Shown: positions 1-10,042, numbered from the stretch's first letter. The stretch is 64,000 nucleotides of DNA from an uncultured Clostridiaceae bacterium (GCA_947577025.1 CANPTO010000001.1:1-64000); one strand, 5' to 3'. A program made the numbers and translations. Notes: a model not told the origin generated them from the letters alone.

Positions 1-887
1 TCATTTTCTGCAAATCCATCCATTTCTACTAGTAATTGATTTAATGTTTGCTCTCTTTCATCATGTCCTCCACCTAGTCCTGCTCCTCTTTGACGTCCTA
101 CTGCATCTATTTCGTCTATGAATATGATACATGGTGCTTTTTTCTTTGCTTCTTCAAATAAATCCCTTACTCTTGATGCTCCAACTCCTACAAACATTTC
201 AACAAAGTCTGAACCACTTATAATGAAAAATGGTACTCCTGCTTCTCCTGCTACTGCTTTTGCTAAAAGCGTTTTACCTGTTCCTGGAGGTCCTACAAGT
301 AGTACTCCTTTTGGTATTCTTGCTCCCATGTCTGTGAATTTTTTTGGATTTTTTAAGAATTCTACTATTTCTTCTAATTCTTCTTTTTCTTCGTCTACAC
401 CTGCTACATCTTTAAATGTTACTCTTGCTTTGTCTTGTGGACCTAACATTCTTGCTTTGCTTTTTCCAAATGTCATTGTTTTATTTCCATTATTTTGATT
501 TCCATTCATTAATATAAACCAAAATACTAGGAATATTATTAGTATTCCAAATGGTGTAAGTAGACTTAAACCTATCATTAATATAGATTCTGATTTTTCT
601 GTTACTTTTATACTTTGTGTTTTCATTGGATCTGATAGGCTATCCATCAAGCTGTCTATACTTGGTATGTTGACTTCTTTTGGATTGTTTTCATTTTTTA
701 ATGTTACTTGTGCCTTTTTTCCATCTGATGATATTTCTAATTCTTTTACATCGCCAGTTTCAATTTTAGCTATTAATTCTGAATATGAAAGTTCATTACT
801 TCCACTTCCTAAAATTGATGTGATTAATACTATGAAAATTATTAATATAATTAACCACATTGCTAAAGTTTTTATACTATTTTTCAC
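1..887 (-). CDS. ftsH: ATP-dependent zinc metalloprotease FtsH (partial, N-terminal part)
   Basis: Membrane-anchored AAA+ protease that removes damaged membrane and cytosolic proteins. Only about 295 N-terminal residues are in the window; the gene leaves the left edge inside the AAA+ domain, so the HExxH protease motif is not visible. Seen in order: a first membrane segment near the N-terminus, a short extracytoplasmic domain, a second membrane segment (rich in I, L, F), Walker A GPPGTGKT, the FVGVGA pore loop and Walker B IIFIDEID. The start is GTG at 885-887, because AGGAGG sits just upstream at 895-900 and no ATG fits. It follows tilS as in other Bacillota, but the hpt gene often found between them is missing. 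Confidence 0.95.
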   Translation of the reverse strand, partial: MKNSIKTLAMWLIILIIFIVLITSILGSGSNELSYSELIAKIETGDVKELEISSDGKKAQVTLKNENNPKEVNIPSIDSLMDSLSDPMKTQSIKVTEKSESILMIGLSLLTPFGILIIFLVFWFILMNGNQNNGNKTMTFGKSKARMLGPQDKARVTFKDVAGVDEEKEELEEIVEFLKNPKKFTDMGARIPKGVLLVGPPGTGKTLLAKAVAGEAGVPFFIISGSDFVEMFVGVGASRVRDLFEEAKKKAPCIIFIDEIDAVGRQRGAGLGGGHDEREQTLNQLLVEMDGFAEN

Positions 888-1247
888 TTTTTTTCCTCCT
901 TTGTTATAACAGATGTCAGAGGTCAGAAATCAGAGGTCATATACCTCATGTTTCAAAATGCACCTATATTCTACCAGAGTCATAACTATTATTTTTCTAT
1001 TTTCACATATTTTAAAGCTACTTATCATTATATAACATATATTTTTTACTAATTCAATAGTTTTTTATATGTCTTTTTCTTTACAAAAATGAACGATTTG
1101 TAAGTGCTTACGGATGCTATAGATTGTGGGGGTAGCGCTTCTCGATACCCAAACTTCGAAGAAATTACTCTATATTTATATTTCCTCCATAGATTAGGTA
1201 TTTTAGGTCGCCCTTTAGTAGCGACCCCTATGACATTCTTTTTATCT
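888..1247. repeat. Intergenic spacer with heptamer repeat and hairpin element
   Basis: No gene seen. At about 913-945 there is a 7-bp tandem repeat of the TCAGAGG type. At 1155-1235 there is a piece with CTTCGAAGAAATTAC followed by a palindrome (GGTCGCCC ... GCGACCCC). Both resemble elements elsewhere in the window (2313-2343 and 15250-15350). Confidence 0.5.
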
Positions 1248-2261
1248 TTATTGTTTTATAAAATGTACTTTTCCTTGATTTACCATTACCTTTATATTTT
1301 TATTTGGTGTTAGGTATTTGTTTCCTATATTATTACTACATAGTTTTACTAGGTCTTCAATATGTACCTTTTCTATGTTTTTGCTTGTTCCTAGTACTCT
1401 ACCAATAGTATATAGCATTAGTCTATTTTTTATTACTAAATCTAGCTTATTAAATTTTTTTAAGTCTAATATTATTTTGTTTTTACTTTCTAATTCATTA
1501 TTCCCTAGCATTTCACTAATTAAAACTTGTTTATAACTTTCTTGTACTTTGTTTTCAATAAAACTATTTTCATTTGCTGCAAGCTCTGATAATTTATTTA
1601 GTGCAGATATTATATTAGGGTTAAAATTTTCTTTTATATATGGAATTAATAAGTTTCTTATTTTATTTCTTGTATATATATTTTCCATATTACTTTTATC
1701 TATTTTGGGTTGTAAATTTTGTTCTTCACAATACTCTTCAATTTCAGTTCTAGTACATTCTATTAAGCTTCTTATATATTTATTTTCTCTAATTGGCTCT
1801 ATTCCTTTTAGCCCTGATGTTCCAGCTCCTCTAATTATATTCATAAGTACAGTTTCTGCATTATCATTTGCATTATGGGCTGTTGCTATTTTATTTGCAT
1901 TTACTTGTTTTAATACCTCATCAAAAAAAGAATACCTTACTTTTCTTCCTGCTTCTTCTGTTCCTATTTTATCTCTTTTTGCAATTTCTTCTACTTTTTC
2001 TTTTTTTATGAAACACTCAATATTGTTTTCATTACAAAAGTTTTGTACATATTTAGTTTCTTCATCTGCTTCAGCTCTTATCATATGATTTATATGTGCA
2101 ACTGCTATATCGAATTTTAAATTTGAATTTTTTCTTATATTTATAAGCGAATTTAATAAAGCCATTGAATCTGGTCCCCCAGAAACACCAACAACTATAT
2201 TATCCCCGTTTTTAATTAGTTCATACTTTTTTATTGTGCTTAGTATCTTTTTTTCTAGCAT
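1248..2261 (-). CDS. tilS: tRNA(Ile)-lysidine synthase TilS
   Basis: Converts C34 of the AUA-reading tRNA-Ile to lysidine using ATP and lysine, so that AUA is read as Ile and not Met. The N-terminal PP-loop motif SGGPDS is at residues 27-32, followed by the HxxxxxR-type region and a helical substrate domain. At 337 aa it is shorter than many family members (430-470 aa), but the C-terminal segment with the K-V-M-V-N-Q-G pattern is present, so it does not look truncated by mutation. An in-frame ATG lies 11 codons upstream, but AAAGGAG immediately before the ATG at 2259-2261 decides this start. It lies between dnaB and ftsH on the same strand. Confidence 0.93.
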   Translation of the reverse strand: MLEKKILSTIKKYELIKNGDNIVVGVSGGPDSMALLNSLINIRKNSNLKFDIAVAHINHMIRAEADEETKYVQNFCNENNIECFIKKEKVEEIAKRDKIGTEEAGRKVRYSFFDEVLKQVNANKIATAHNANDNAETVLMNIIRGAGTSGLKGIEPIRENKYIRSLIECTRTEIEEYCEEQNLQPKIDKSNMENIYTRNKIRNLLIPYIKENFNPNIISALNKLSELAANENSFIENKVQESYKQVLISEMLGNNELESKNKIILDLKKFNKLDLVIKNRLMLYTIGRVLGTSKNIEKVHIEDLVKLCSNNIGNKYLTPNKNIKVMVNQGKVHFIKQ

Positions 2262-2493
2262 TTTAACTCCTTTGTTTTGTTCAATAAAATTCAATGTAGG
2301 GTTAGCGCCGTCCGCTGTCCGCTCTTCGAAGAAATTACCCTATAATATTTATTTTTCAGGTAATTTCGTTGGAGCCACGGACAGCGGACGGCGCTGCCCT
2401 TACATTGAATCTAAAATTTCTATTTCAAATGGGCGTAATTTACGTAAATTCTCTTTGGTATTCCTTACCGATTAAGCCCCTACATTAATTTAA
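2262..2493. repeat. Long inverted repeat plus short palindromic element
   Basis: A near-perfect inverted repeat (GGGTTAGCGCCGTCCGC ... GCGGACGGCGCTGCCC) spans about 2298-2403, with an inner arm (GAAATTACC ... GGTAATTTC). A second element at about 2430-2485 (GGGCGTAATT ... TTACCGATTAAGCCCC) has a relative at 35448-35510. Both look like mobile hairpin repeats rather than terminators. No gene is present. Confidence 0.6.
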
Positions 2494-3825
2494 TTATTCC
2501 CTATAACGCTCTATATTTACAAATTTCGTATAATTTCCCAACCAACGTAATTCTACTGTTCCTGTTGAACCTGCACGGTGTTTTGCTAGTATTACTTCAG
2601 CAGTGTCTTTTTTATCACTATCTTCGTTATAATAGTCATCTCTGTATAAAAACATTACTATGTCTGCATCTTGCTCTATAGCTCCAGATTCACGAAGGTC
2701 TGATAGCATTGGTCTATGGTCTGGACGTTGCTCTACAGCTCTTGATAACTGTGACAAGGCTATTACTGGTACATTTATTTCTTTTGCTAATATTTTTAGT
2801 GAACGGCTTATTTCTGAAATCTCCTGTTCACGTGAGCTACCGCGTTTTCCGCTTCCTTGTATTAGTTGTAAGTAATCTATAACTACTAAACCTATATGTT
2901 GCTCTATGCTTAGTTTTCTACATTTTGCTCTTATTTCCATTATAGATATTCCTGGTGTGTCATCTATAAATATTTTTGATTCTGAAAGTATTCCTGATGC
3001 GTCTGCAAGTTTTGCCCATTCTTCATCATCTATTTTACCTGTTCTTACTTTATTGCTATCTACCATTGCTTCACTACATAAAATTCTGTTTACCATTTGC
3101 TCTTTTGACATTTCTAAGCTAAATATTGCAACTGGTGCATTTCCTCTTGTTGCTGCATATGTTGCTATATTTAATGCAAAAGCAGATTTTCCCATTGCTG
3201 GACGCGCTGCAACTAGTATTAATTCAGAGCCATGAAGTCCTGCTGTTTTATAGTCTAAATCTGCAAAACCTGTTGGTACTCCTGTTATATGTTGTTTTTG
3301 ATTATATAATTGTTCAAGCTGTGTAAATGTATCTACTAAAATATCTTTAATATTTGAATAACCTTTTTGGTTCCTTGATTGAATTGTATCAAATATCTTT
3401 TTTTCTGCTTGATCCATTAAAAATTCTACATCTTGTGTTTCATCATAACCTAACTTTATTATGTCATTTGCAGTTTTTATTAAATTTCTAAGTATTGATT
3501 TTTCTTCTACTATTTTTATATATTTATCTACATTAGAAGTTGTAGGAACTTTATCTGTAAGCTGGGCTAAATATTCAAGACCTCCAATAGTATCTAATTT
3601 TCCCATGCTAGAAAGTTCTGATTTTAAAGTAATAATATCTATTGGCTCTGCTCTATTGTACAAGTTTAGTATAGCTTCGTATATTATTCTATTATCTTCC
3701 CTATAAAAATCTTCTTTCTTTAGTACTTCTATTGCAGATATTATTGCCTCTTTGTCTGTAATCATACTTCCTATAACTGCTTGCTCAGCTTCTGTATCAT
3801 GTGGTGGTACTTTTCCTAGTTCCAT
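2494..3825 (-). CDS. dnaB: Replicative DNA helicase DnaB (DnaC in Bacillus naming)
   Basis: Hexameric 5'-3' helicase that unwinds DNA at the replication fork. The 443-residue length is normal. The N-terminal primase-interaction domain covers about 1-170. The RecA-like domain has Walker A ARPAMGKS at 207-214, Walker B LVVIDYLQLI, and the C-terminal DLRESGAIEQDAD and DDYY/RAGSTG regions. GGAG lies directly upstream of the ATG. It is downstream of rplI, the conserved gdpP-rplI-dnaB order. All CGG triplets here are out of frame (AGC GGA, CGC GGT); no in-frame CGG occurs. Confidence 0.97.
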   Translation of the reverse strand: MELGKVPPHDTEAEQAVIGSMITDKEAIISAIEVLKKEDFYREDNRIIYEAILNLYNRAEPIDIITLKSELSSMGKLDTIGGLEYLAQLTDKVPTTSNVDKYIKIVEEKSILRNLIKTANDIIKLGYDETQDVEFLMDQAEKKIFDTIQSRNQKGYSNIKDILVDTFTQLEQLYNQKQHITGVPTGFADLDYKTAGLHGSELILVAARPAMGKSAFALNIATYAATRGNAPVAIFSLEMSKEQMVNRILCSEAMVDSNKVRTGKIDDEEWAKLADASGILSESKIFIDDTPGISIMEIRAKCRKLSIEQHIGLVVIDYLQLIQGSGKRGSSREQEISEISRSLKILAKEINVPVIALSQLSRAVEQRPDHRPMLSDLRESGAIEQDADIVMFLYRDDYYNEDSDKKDTAEVILAKHRAGSTGTVELRWLGNYTKFVNIERYRE

Positions 3826-3837
3826 CTCCTTGCTCCT

Positions 3838-3937
3838 TCCCCAAAATAAAAATTATTCATTATTCACTATTCATTCTTTCATTATTCATTAAATTTTAAT
3901 TAATAATGAATAGTGAATGATGAATAATGAATAATTT
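3838..3937. repeat. ATTATTCATT-type palindromic repeat
   Basis: A ~95-bp AT-rich hairpin: ATTATTCATTATTCACTATTC on one arm and its complement on the other. Related copies lie at 14849-14990 and 35519-35555, and a fragment lies inside the coding sequence of the glucan synthase near 37905-37925. It could also act as a terminator between rplI and dnaB. Confidence 0.7.
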
Positions 3938-4381
3938 TTAACCAATGACATTTACTTTCAATTTTGCTATTACACCCTCATATAGTTTAACATCAACTGT
4001 TCTTGTTCCTATAACCTTTATTGTTTCACTTAAATTTATTTTCTTTTTATCTACATCTATGGCATATTGTGTTTTTAAGTTTTCTGCTATTTCTTTTGCA
4101 GTTACTCCTCCAAATATTTTTCCATTTTCTCCTGCTTTTACTTTTATTGTTAGTGTTATATTTTTTATTTTATCTGCTAGCTTTATTGCTTCTTCTTTTT
4201 GCATATCTTTTCTATATTGATTTGATTCTTGTTTTGCTTTTAAATTTCCTAAATTTCCCGTGGTTGCCTCTACTGCTAATTTCTTTGGAAATAAATAATT
4301 TCTTGCATAACCATCATTTGCATTTATAATTTGATCTTTTTTACCTACACCTTTTATATCTTGTAATAAAATAACTTTCAT
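3938..4381 (-). CDS. rplI: 50S ribosomal protein bL9
   Basis: Large-subunit protein that binds 23S rRNA near the L1 stalk. 147 aa, as usual. The N-terminal domain has the family signature ([17 protein letters not shown], then [12 protein letters not shown]); a long connecting helix and the C-terminal domain follow. Another ATG lies 15 bases upstream, but GGAGG at the right distance supports the ATG at 4379-4381. It lies between two small genes (after gdpP) and dnaB. Confidence 0.97.
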   Translation of the reverse strand: MKVILLQDIKGVGKKDQIINANDGYARNYLFPKKLAVEATTGNLGNLKAKQESNQYRKDMQKEEAIKLADKIKNITLTIKVKAGENGKIFGGVTAKEIAENLKTQYAIDVDKKKINLSETIKVIGTRTVDVKLYEGVIAKLKVNVIG

Positions 4382-4480
4382 ATTATCTACCTCCATTTTT
4401 ATATATTGTTATTTACTGTACTATATATTTCTATATTTTAGCTTAAAAATGTTTATTTTTCAAGTGTTTCATAGTAATTA

Positions 4481-4710
4481 TATAAAAAACAAGAATAAAA
4501 TTTTCTAAGCTCATTACACAGTATATCATATCTGTAATTCCCTACGGTCAAACAGCTATGAAATCTTCGCTAAGATTTCTTAGTCGTAGCATTTTAATGC
4601 GTACGAATAAGTTATACTTTCTTTTGAAAATAAAATATGTTAAATTTTATTTTCACTTCGAGTTGCGTAACTAAAAAGTTTCATAGGGTTTCCTAAGAAT
4701 ATAAAAAATT
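4481..4710 (+). repeat. Composite ~230-bp repeat element, copy A
   Basis: Begins with ATAAAAAACAAGAATAAAAT and ends with GTTTCATAGGGTTTCCTAAG plus an A-run. It matches an inverted copy at 46787-47031 at both ends and in a central block (GTCGTAGCATTTTAATGCG). The last ~80 bp also occur alone at 29852-29940 and 36611-36697. The 3' half contains a nested palindrome (TGAAAATAAAAT ... ATTTTATTTTCA). No open reading frame is present; it may be a MITE-like element or a structured RNA. Confidence 0.7.
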
Positions 4711-4750
4711 AGATTTAAGTCAATTTTTAACTTAAATCTAATTTTTTTAT
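4704..4750 (-). terminator. Hairpin terminator
   Basis: AAATTAGATTTAAG and CTTAAATCTAATTT form a long stem with flanking A and T runs, so it can act in both directions. It lies 3' of the small zinc-ribbon gene at 4777-5172. Confidence 0.75.
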
Positions 4751-4776
4751 GAGACTTTTTTACAGCCATTTATTAT

Positions 4777-5172
4777 TCATTTTGTACTGCTTTTTAGTTC
4801 TTCATAAGCTTTTTCTTCTTTGTTTAGTTCATCGTTTATTGCTTTTACAATTTTTCTATTTGTCCAATCTGGGTTTTCTTTTAACATTCTTTCGTATTTT
4901 TCTTTTACGATTTTGTATTTGCATTCATCTGAAATTAACATTTTTATGTCTGCATTTACTACGCTTTCTTCTTTTTTATCTAATACATAGCCAGTTTCTA
5001 ATTTTTCACCACAAATTAGGCAATTTGCCTTTACCCAGTAATAGTTTGAACATTGGAACATAATTATTACTGGATGTGAACAGTTTCTTCTAATTTCACT
5101 AAGTTTCGCCTGTAACTCGTTAATTTTTTGTTCTAATCCTTCTCTCCGATAAATTGTTTTCATTTTTTGCAT
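4777..5172 (-). CDS. Small protein with zinc-ribbon-like cysteines
   Basis: Unrecognised 131-residue protein. It has an N-terminal helix with heptad-like spacing, then four cysteines (CSHP, FQC, CLIC) that look like a zinc ribbon, and a charged helical C-terminus rich in Lys and Glu. The ATG at 5170-5172 is chosen because GGAGG lies 9 bases upstream; an ATG five codons earlier is part of that Shine-Dalgarno site. Codon 9 is an in-frame CGG (5146-5148). Here the long frame continues without a shift; the +1 frame would stop after four codons. This is one of the few exceptions to the CGG pattern. Confidence 0.7.
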   Translation of the reverse strand: MQKMKTIYRREGLEQKINELQAKLSEIRRNCSHPVIIMFQCSNYYWVKANCLICGEKLETGYVLDKKEESVVNADIKMLISDECKYKIVKEKYERMLKENPDWTNRKIVKAINDELNKEEKAYEELKSSTK

Positions 5173-5195
5173 ACTTTTTACCTCCATACGCTAAT

Positions 5196-5462
5196 TTAAT
5201 AGTCGAAAGAATGAAAATCTTTTCCAATTATTCTACTACTTTCGTATTTATCAAGTATTGGATCTATTAGTACTTTTTCTGCTATTATAGTAGAGTTTTC
5301 CATACTTATTTTTGAACTTTCACCTCTAACCCACAGCATACCCTTTACTGTTAATTTTGTGTTCTTTAAAAGTATTTTCCCTTGAAGAATTACATCTCCT
5401 TCAATAAACCGTTCCTCATCTATTAATTGTAAATCATTAATAGTTTTTATAGTTTCTTGCAA
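5196..5462 (-). CDS. Small protein, probable beta-solenoid/polymer-forming type
   Basis: Function unknown. The 88-residue protein shows repeated short beta strands with a G-x-I/L-x-G periodicity (EGDVILQGKILLKNTKLTVKG), as in bactofilin-like or right-handed beta-helix folds. I choose the TTG start at 5460-5462 because AAAGGAG lies 9 bases before it. An ATG 48 bases upstream is possible but has no ribosome site. It sits between gdpP and the zinc-ribbon gene on the same strand. Confidence 0.55.
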   Translation of the reverse strand: MQETIKTINDLQLIDEERFIEGDVILQGKILLKNTKLTVKGMLWVRGESSKISMENSTIIAEKVLIDPILDKYESSRIIGKDFHSFDY

Positions 5463-5538
5463 TTGCAGTCTCTCCTTTCTATAAACACACATTATTGTTA
5501 CCAAAGCCATTATATCATATTAAATTTAAATATGCAAG

Positions 5539-5625
5539 AGGCACACAAGGTGGAACAAGGGACGCCCCTTTTCGTGCTAAAATTGCATGAAAAGGAGCGT
5601 CCCTTGCGTACTTCCTTGCGTATCC
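5539..5625. repeat. Palindromic hairpin repeat
   Basis: AAGGGACGCCCCTTTTC ... GAAAAGGAGCGTCCCTT forms a strong hairpin, with an outer arm GCAAGAGGC.../...CTTGCG. It resembles the other GGGACG-type hairpins (29279-29378, 36400-36475, 54710-54865) and may also terminate gdpP transcription. Confidence 0.6.
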
Positions 5626-5633
5626 ATTGCCTG

Positions 5634-7662
5634 TTAATTTAGTATTTCTTCAAAATATTCGTTTATTTTATTTATTAATTCTTGCTTTACTTCTTCAGTA
5701 TTCATTCCTTCTACTTGTGCTCCTGCTAAGGTTATGTGTCCTCCTCCTCCGAAGTTTTTCTAGTATTACTTGTACATTTATGTCTCCTATCGAACGTCCA
5801 CTTATACATACTTTATCTCCTATGTTCCCTATTACAAATGATGCTGTTATATCACTTATTGTTAATAATTCATCTGCTGCTTTTGCACATACTATGTTGG
5901 CTTGTTTGTCCTTTTCATTGTATGTTGATATTCCTATTGTCCCTTTTATTATTTCAGTTTTGTTTATTATTTCTGATATTTTATTATATGTTTGTAGGTC
6001 ACTTTGGAACCATTTCTTTATTTTTATTATATCTATTCCACATTTTCTTAAAAAAGCTGCTGCTTCAAATGTTCGTACTCCAGTTTTAAATGTGAAATTC
6101 TTTGTGTCCATCATTATTCCTGCATATAACCCTTCTGTTTCTATTGTGCTTAGCTTAATGTCTTTTTCTGAGTATTCTATAAGTTCTGTTACTAATTCAC
6201 AAGCAGATGAGGCATATACTTCATGAAATGTAAGTATCGCATTTTCTATAAAATCTGTACCTCTTCTATGGTGGTCTATTATTACTATTTTATTTGTTTC
6301 TTCTAATAACTCTGGTACTTCTACATAGCTGCTTTTATGGGTGTCTACTATAACTAATAGTGTTTCTGTATTTGTTTTTTCTATCGCTTCTTCTTTTCCT
6401 ATTATTATTCCTTCATATTCCTCATTTTCTTTTGCAGTTTGTATAAAACTGTCTAAGCCTGCACTTGCTACCTCATTTACTATGTATGCTTCTTTTCCTA
6501 TAGTTTTTGCCATACGGTATATTCCAAATGCAGATCCAATTGCATCTATATCACTGTTGGCATGACCCATTATTATTACATTTTCAGCTTCGTGTATTAA
6601 CTCTTCTAATGCATGTGCTACTATTCTTGCTTTTACTCTTGTTCTTTTTTCTACCTCTTGTGTTCTTCCTCCAAAAAATGTATATTTTTCATCTTTCCTT
6701 ATTATTGCTTGGTCTCCACCTCTTCCTAGTGCAATGTCTATACATCCTTGAGCTGATTTATATTTTTGGTAGTTCGTTTCTCCTTCATTCGAAATTGCTA
6801 TGCTTAAAGTTGACTTTAGTTTTCCTGGTATTGATATTTCTTTTATTTTATCTAATATAGTAAATTTTTCTGCCTCTAGTTTAGCCAAATATTGTTGCTC
6901 TAATATTACAATAAATGTATCCCTTTCTGACTTTACTATTAAACCTTTAAATTCACTTGCCCAATCATATAAGCTTTTTTCTATTGTAGCTGTAATTATT
7001 GCTCTATCCTCTGCTGAAACTCTTTGCATTATTTCTTCATAGTTGTCTATCATTATTACTCCTACACATATTTGAGAATTATTATATTTTCTTTCTAATT
7101 CTATGTTTTGTGTTTCATCTATAAAGTATAAGCTTAACATGTATTCTGTTGTTTCTTGACTTTTAGATGATTTTACATATTCGCCCAATATAGTATATGT
7201 TTTGTTTCCTATTTCTATTTGCTTTTTTATTAGTTCTTTTAGTTCCTTTTTATTTTCTTCACTACTATTTTCTATTTCTAGTTTTAGCTCTTTTATAATA
7301 TTATTTAAGTGTGTGTTAATATCTATATTAGCAAATTCTTTAATAAACTTTGAACTTTTCCATATGATATTCCCATCTGTTTCTATTACTATTAGTGGAA
7401 ATGGTGAGTTTATTAGTGTGCTTTTTGCTGCATTGTCTACTGTTATACTTAAGTCTTTTATATGGTCTGAAAGTTCCATTCTTCTTTTGTTGTTTGTCCA
7501 ATATGCATACATTACTATTAGCACAAATATTAATATTGCGGGCATTATAAAACGATGTTCATAAAAACATATTGCTATTAATAATATTGCTATTATTAAT
7601 AAATATATTTTTGTTTTTGATACCAATTTATCAAAAACCTTTACATTATTGTTTTTAGGCAT
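5634..7662 (-). CDS. gdpP: Cyclic-di-AMP phosphodiesterase GdpP, with one CGG +1 recoding site
   Basis: Membrane enzyme that hydrolyses c-di-AMP. Two membrane segments lie at about 18-35 and 38-54. A PAS-like region and a degenerate GGDEF domain follow. Then come the DHH domain (GHANSDIDAIGSA at 366-378, DHH at 463-465) and DHHA1. Codon 638 is CGG (5749-5751). Read straight on, the protein ends in a meaningless Arg-rich tail at 5695. Skipping the C gives LGGGGH, the conserved DHHA1 motif, then a normal ending (HITLAGAQVEGM ...) to a TAA at 5634-5636, total 675 aa. AAGGAGA supports the ATG start. It heads the gdpP-rplI-dnaB cluster. A sequencing error is possible in isolation, but the same event recurs in nine other genes. 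Confidence 0.92.
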
Positions 7663-7832
7663 ATAAATCTCCTTTTTATTTTTTCTTTACACATACTATA
7701 ATTTTACTATTTTTCCAGCATTTTGTCAAATGTTTTTGCGTTTTATGTAAATTTTGTTGATTTTACATTATTTATATGATATACTTTTATGTAACTATAA
7801 CAATAATGTTTTTAAAGAAAGGAATTAAGTGT

Positions 7833-8348
7833 ATGAAAAGAAGAAATTTCGCCGTACAATTTATTTCAAATCAGATCATTAATGATCGGCCTATAGGCAT
7901 CTTTGTAGCCAGTTTTGATAACTGCTATTTTGGAACTGTTTGGTATGACTATATGGATCATTCTTATGTGTTTGCTCATACTATAAAAAACTACGAAGCT
8001 ATTTTTAATATTCAGTTTATGCATCAATATGATGAGATAATTGACAGTATTTGCTATCTCATTGCAGATCACATTTACGAAAAAATGGAAGTCTCTGAGC
8101 CTAAGGACCCTAGCTTCGATGTACAGTTTATTTCAAATGAGATAAGTGGTAATACACCAATAGGTACTTATGTGGCAACGTATGATGATTATTATATAGC
8201 TACGGTTAAATATAATTATTTTTCTAATAATTCTGTATTTACATATACAAATAGCCCTATAAGAGATCTTTTTTACGCTAAAGATAAGGTAGATGATATT
8301 TGCAATTTAATCAAGAAACATATTTCTGAAAACATGTATAATTTTTGA
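7833..8348 (+). CDS. Two-domain small protein of an unrecognised family
   Basis: 171 aa made of two copies of a ~80-residue domain (about residues 4-85 and 92-171). Both start with F-x-V-Q-F-I-S-N, then P-I-G, a D-x-Y-[FI]-[GA]-T strand and a C-terminal helix pattern (I-x-x-L-I-x-x-H-I). A single-domain relative is at 10952-11221. Start: ATG after AAAGGAA. Codons such as GCC, GGC and ATC are commoner than in neighbours, which suggests transfer. Codon 19 is an in-frame CGG (7890-7892) that aligns with Thr/Glu in the other copies and is clearly read without a shift. No function can be assigned. Confidence 0.75.
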   Translation: MKRRNFAVQFISNQIINDRPIGIFVASFDNCYFGTVWYDYMDHSYVFAHTIKNYEAIFNIQFMHQYDEIIDSICYLIADHIYEKMEVSEPKDPSFDVQFISNEISGNTPIGTYVATYDDYYIATVKYNYFSNNSVFTYTNSPIRDLFYAKDKVDDICNLIKKHISENMYNF

Positions 8349-8458
8349 TATCTTTAGTTATAACAATTATATTGTTAATTATATTAGTTGGGCTACTTCA
8401 CTTGGCTCTCAAATTCGTGTATGGATTTTCGAGGGCGAGCTAAACTAATACACTAATA

Positions 8459-8492
8459 AAACTCTAACCATATTTAGTTAGAGTTTTTATTA
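8459..8492 (+). terminator. Intrinsic terminator
   Basis: AAAACTCTAAC CATATTTA GTTAGAGTTTTTATT: 10-bp stem and T-run between the + strand small gene and the converging ATPase gene; usable from both sides. Confidence 0.85.
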
Positions 8493-8497
8493 TCATT

Positions 8498-9808
8498 TCA
8501 TTTAATAAATTTATCCATATATTCTATAAAAAATAGTGGTATATTTATAATTTTTCCGTCTCTACTTAGATTGTTCATTGATAGTCTTACTGATATTTCT
8601 TTGTTATATTTCTCATTATATCTAGTTAAACTAATGTTATTAGTCGATTTATTTGATTTTACTTCTACAGGAATTATATTATTTTTGTATTGAATTACAA
8701 AATCTATTTCATGTCTATCAAAAGTAAAATAATTTGGTATATTATCAAAAACAATATTTAGCATGTTTAATACATAGTTTTCTGTAAAAGCTCCTTTGAA
8801 TTCTTTAAAAAGTTTATCTCCCTCTACAACTATTCTGCTATCTAGATTTGCCATTCTTCTAAGTAAACCAATGTCATTCATATATATTTTAAAAGAACTT
8901 AAATCGTTGTAAGCTTTTAATGGGAAGTTTGTTTCTTTTACATTATATATTTTATAAATTAAATTTGCATCATTTAGCCAATTTAGTGCGTTTTCGTACT
9001 CTCTTGCTCTTGCTCCTTCTTTTATGGTTTGATATAAAAATTTTTTATTTTCTTTTGCAAGTTGTGATGGTATGCTATTCCATATTAATGATATTTTATT
9101 TGCCTCACTGTTTTGCGTATGCTTTGAAAAATCGCTTTCATACGCTTTTAATATATTTTCTTGAACTTTGTTTACTTGCTCCATATCTTTTTCTTCTACC
9201 CAAATTTTAACTGCTTCTGGCATTCCTCCTATTATAAAATAGGCTTTTAGTTTTTCTTCTAATTGGTAAAAAAATATATCTGGTATTTCGTTTACTTCTT
9301 TTAATGATTTCATATATTCTACTAAGTTTTCACAGTTGTCTGCTATTAAAAATTCACTAAATGTCATTGGGTACATATTTAAAAAGTCTACTTTTCCTAC
9401 TGGAAATGATGTATGTGATAACCTAATTCCTAGCAAGCTTCCTGCACAGACTATATGATATTCATTTGCTTCTTCTTCAAAATATTTTAAACTGTTTAAG
9501 GCATTTGGACATTCTTGTATTTCGTCAAAGATTATTAATGTTTTTTCTGGTAATATTGCTTTTCCATATATGAATGCTAATTGTTCTAATATTCTTTTTG
9601 GATCTTTCGTGTTTACAAATAAGTTATATAAGTTTTCGTCATGGTCAAAGTTAAAATATGCAACTCCTTCATAGTTTTCTTCTCCAAATTGTTTTAAAAT
9701 ATAAGTTTTCCCAATTTGTCTTGCGCCTTTTAATATTAGTGGTTTTCTATATTTACTTTCTTTCCATGCTACTAATTTTTCTGATATAAATCTTTTCAAA
9801 TTAATCAT
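8498..9808 (-). CDS. AAA+ ATPase with DUF4143 C-terminal domain
   Basis: 436 aa. Walker A GARQIGKT at residues 28-35, Walker B TLIIFDEIQECP, sensor region ENEYHIV-AGSLLG-type (CAGSLLGIRLS), then the DUF4143 part with a PD-(D/E)xK-like nuclease core (DFVIQYKNNIIPVEVKS). These proteins are common accessory ATPases of bacteria and archaea; their role is not established. Start uncertain: GGGG directly abuts the ATG, so a TTG three codons later may be used. A relative, 49941-51237, lies at the other end of the window and carries a recoding site; this copy does not. No in-frame CGG. Confidence 0.85.
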   Translation of the reverse strand: MINLKRFISEKLVAWKESKYRKPLILKGARQIGKTYILKQFGEENYEGVAYFNFDHDENLYNLFVNTKDPKRILEQLAFIYGKAILPEKTLIIFDEIQECPNALNSLKYFEEEANEYHIVCAGSLLGIRLSHTSFPVGKVDFLNMYPMTFSEFLIADNCENLVEYMKSLKEVNEIPDIFFYQLEEKLKAYFIIGGMPEAVKIWVEEKDMEQVNKVQENILKAYESDFSKHTQNSEANKISLIWNSIPSQLAKENKKFLYQTIKEGARAREYENALNWLNDANLIYKIYNVKETNFPLKAYNDLSSFKIYMNDIGLLRRMANLDSRIVVEGDKLFKEFKGAFTENYVLNMLNIVFDNIPNYFTFDRHEIDFVIQYKNNIIPVEVKSNKSTNNISLTRYNEKYNKEISVRLSMNNLSRDGKIINIPLFFIEYMDKFIK

Positions 9809-10005
9809 CCCCTATAATTAATATATATCAATTCTATATTAATTATACTATTTTATCACATTTTTGTAAAGTTTTTGTTTGTTAAAGTCACGTTTTTGTA
9901 ATAAATTTTATATATTTATTCACACTTTTGTAGGAGTTTTCGTGAATTTTACCGCATTTTTACATTTATGTACTTTTTTTACAAATCTTATTATTGCATA
10001 AGTTA

Positions 10006-10036
10006 AAACTCCAACTCATCAATTGGAGTTGGAATT
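10006..10036 (-). terminator. Hairpin terminator of the toxin-antitoxin operon
   Basis: ACTCCAACTCATCAATTGGAGTTGG forms a stem with A/T-rich flanks just 3' of the YafQ-like gene. Confidence 0.65.
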
Positions 10037-10042
10037 CTTTAT

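Noticed and set aside
1104..1313. 69-codon open frame left of tilS
   Set aside because: It consists of a hairpin repeat and the antisense of the tilS end; no ribosome site.
2298..2403. Possible CRISPR array or riboswitch in the hairpin-rich spacers
   Set aside because: The repeats are single palindromes, not regularly spaced direct repeats, and none shows a known riboswitch core.
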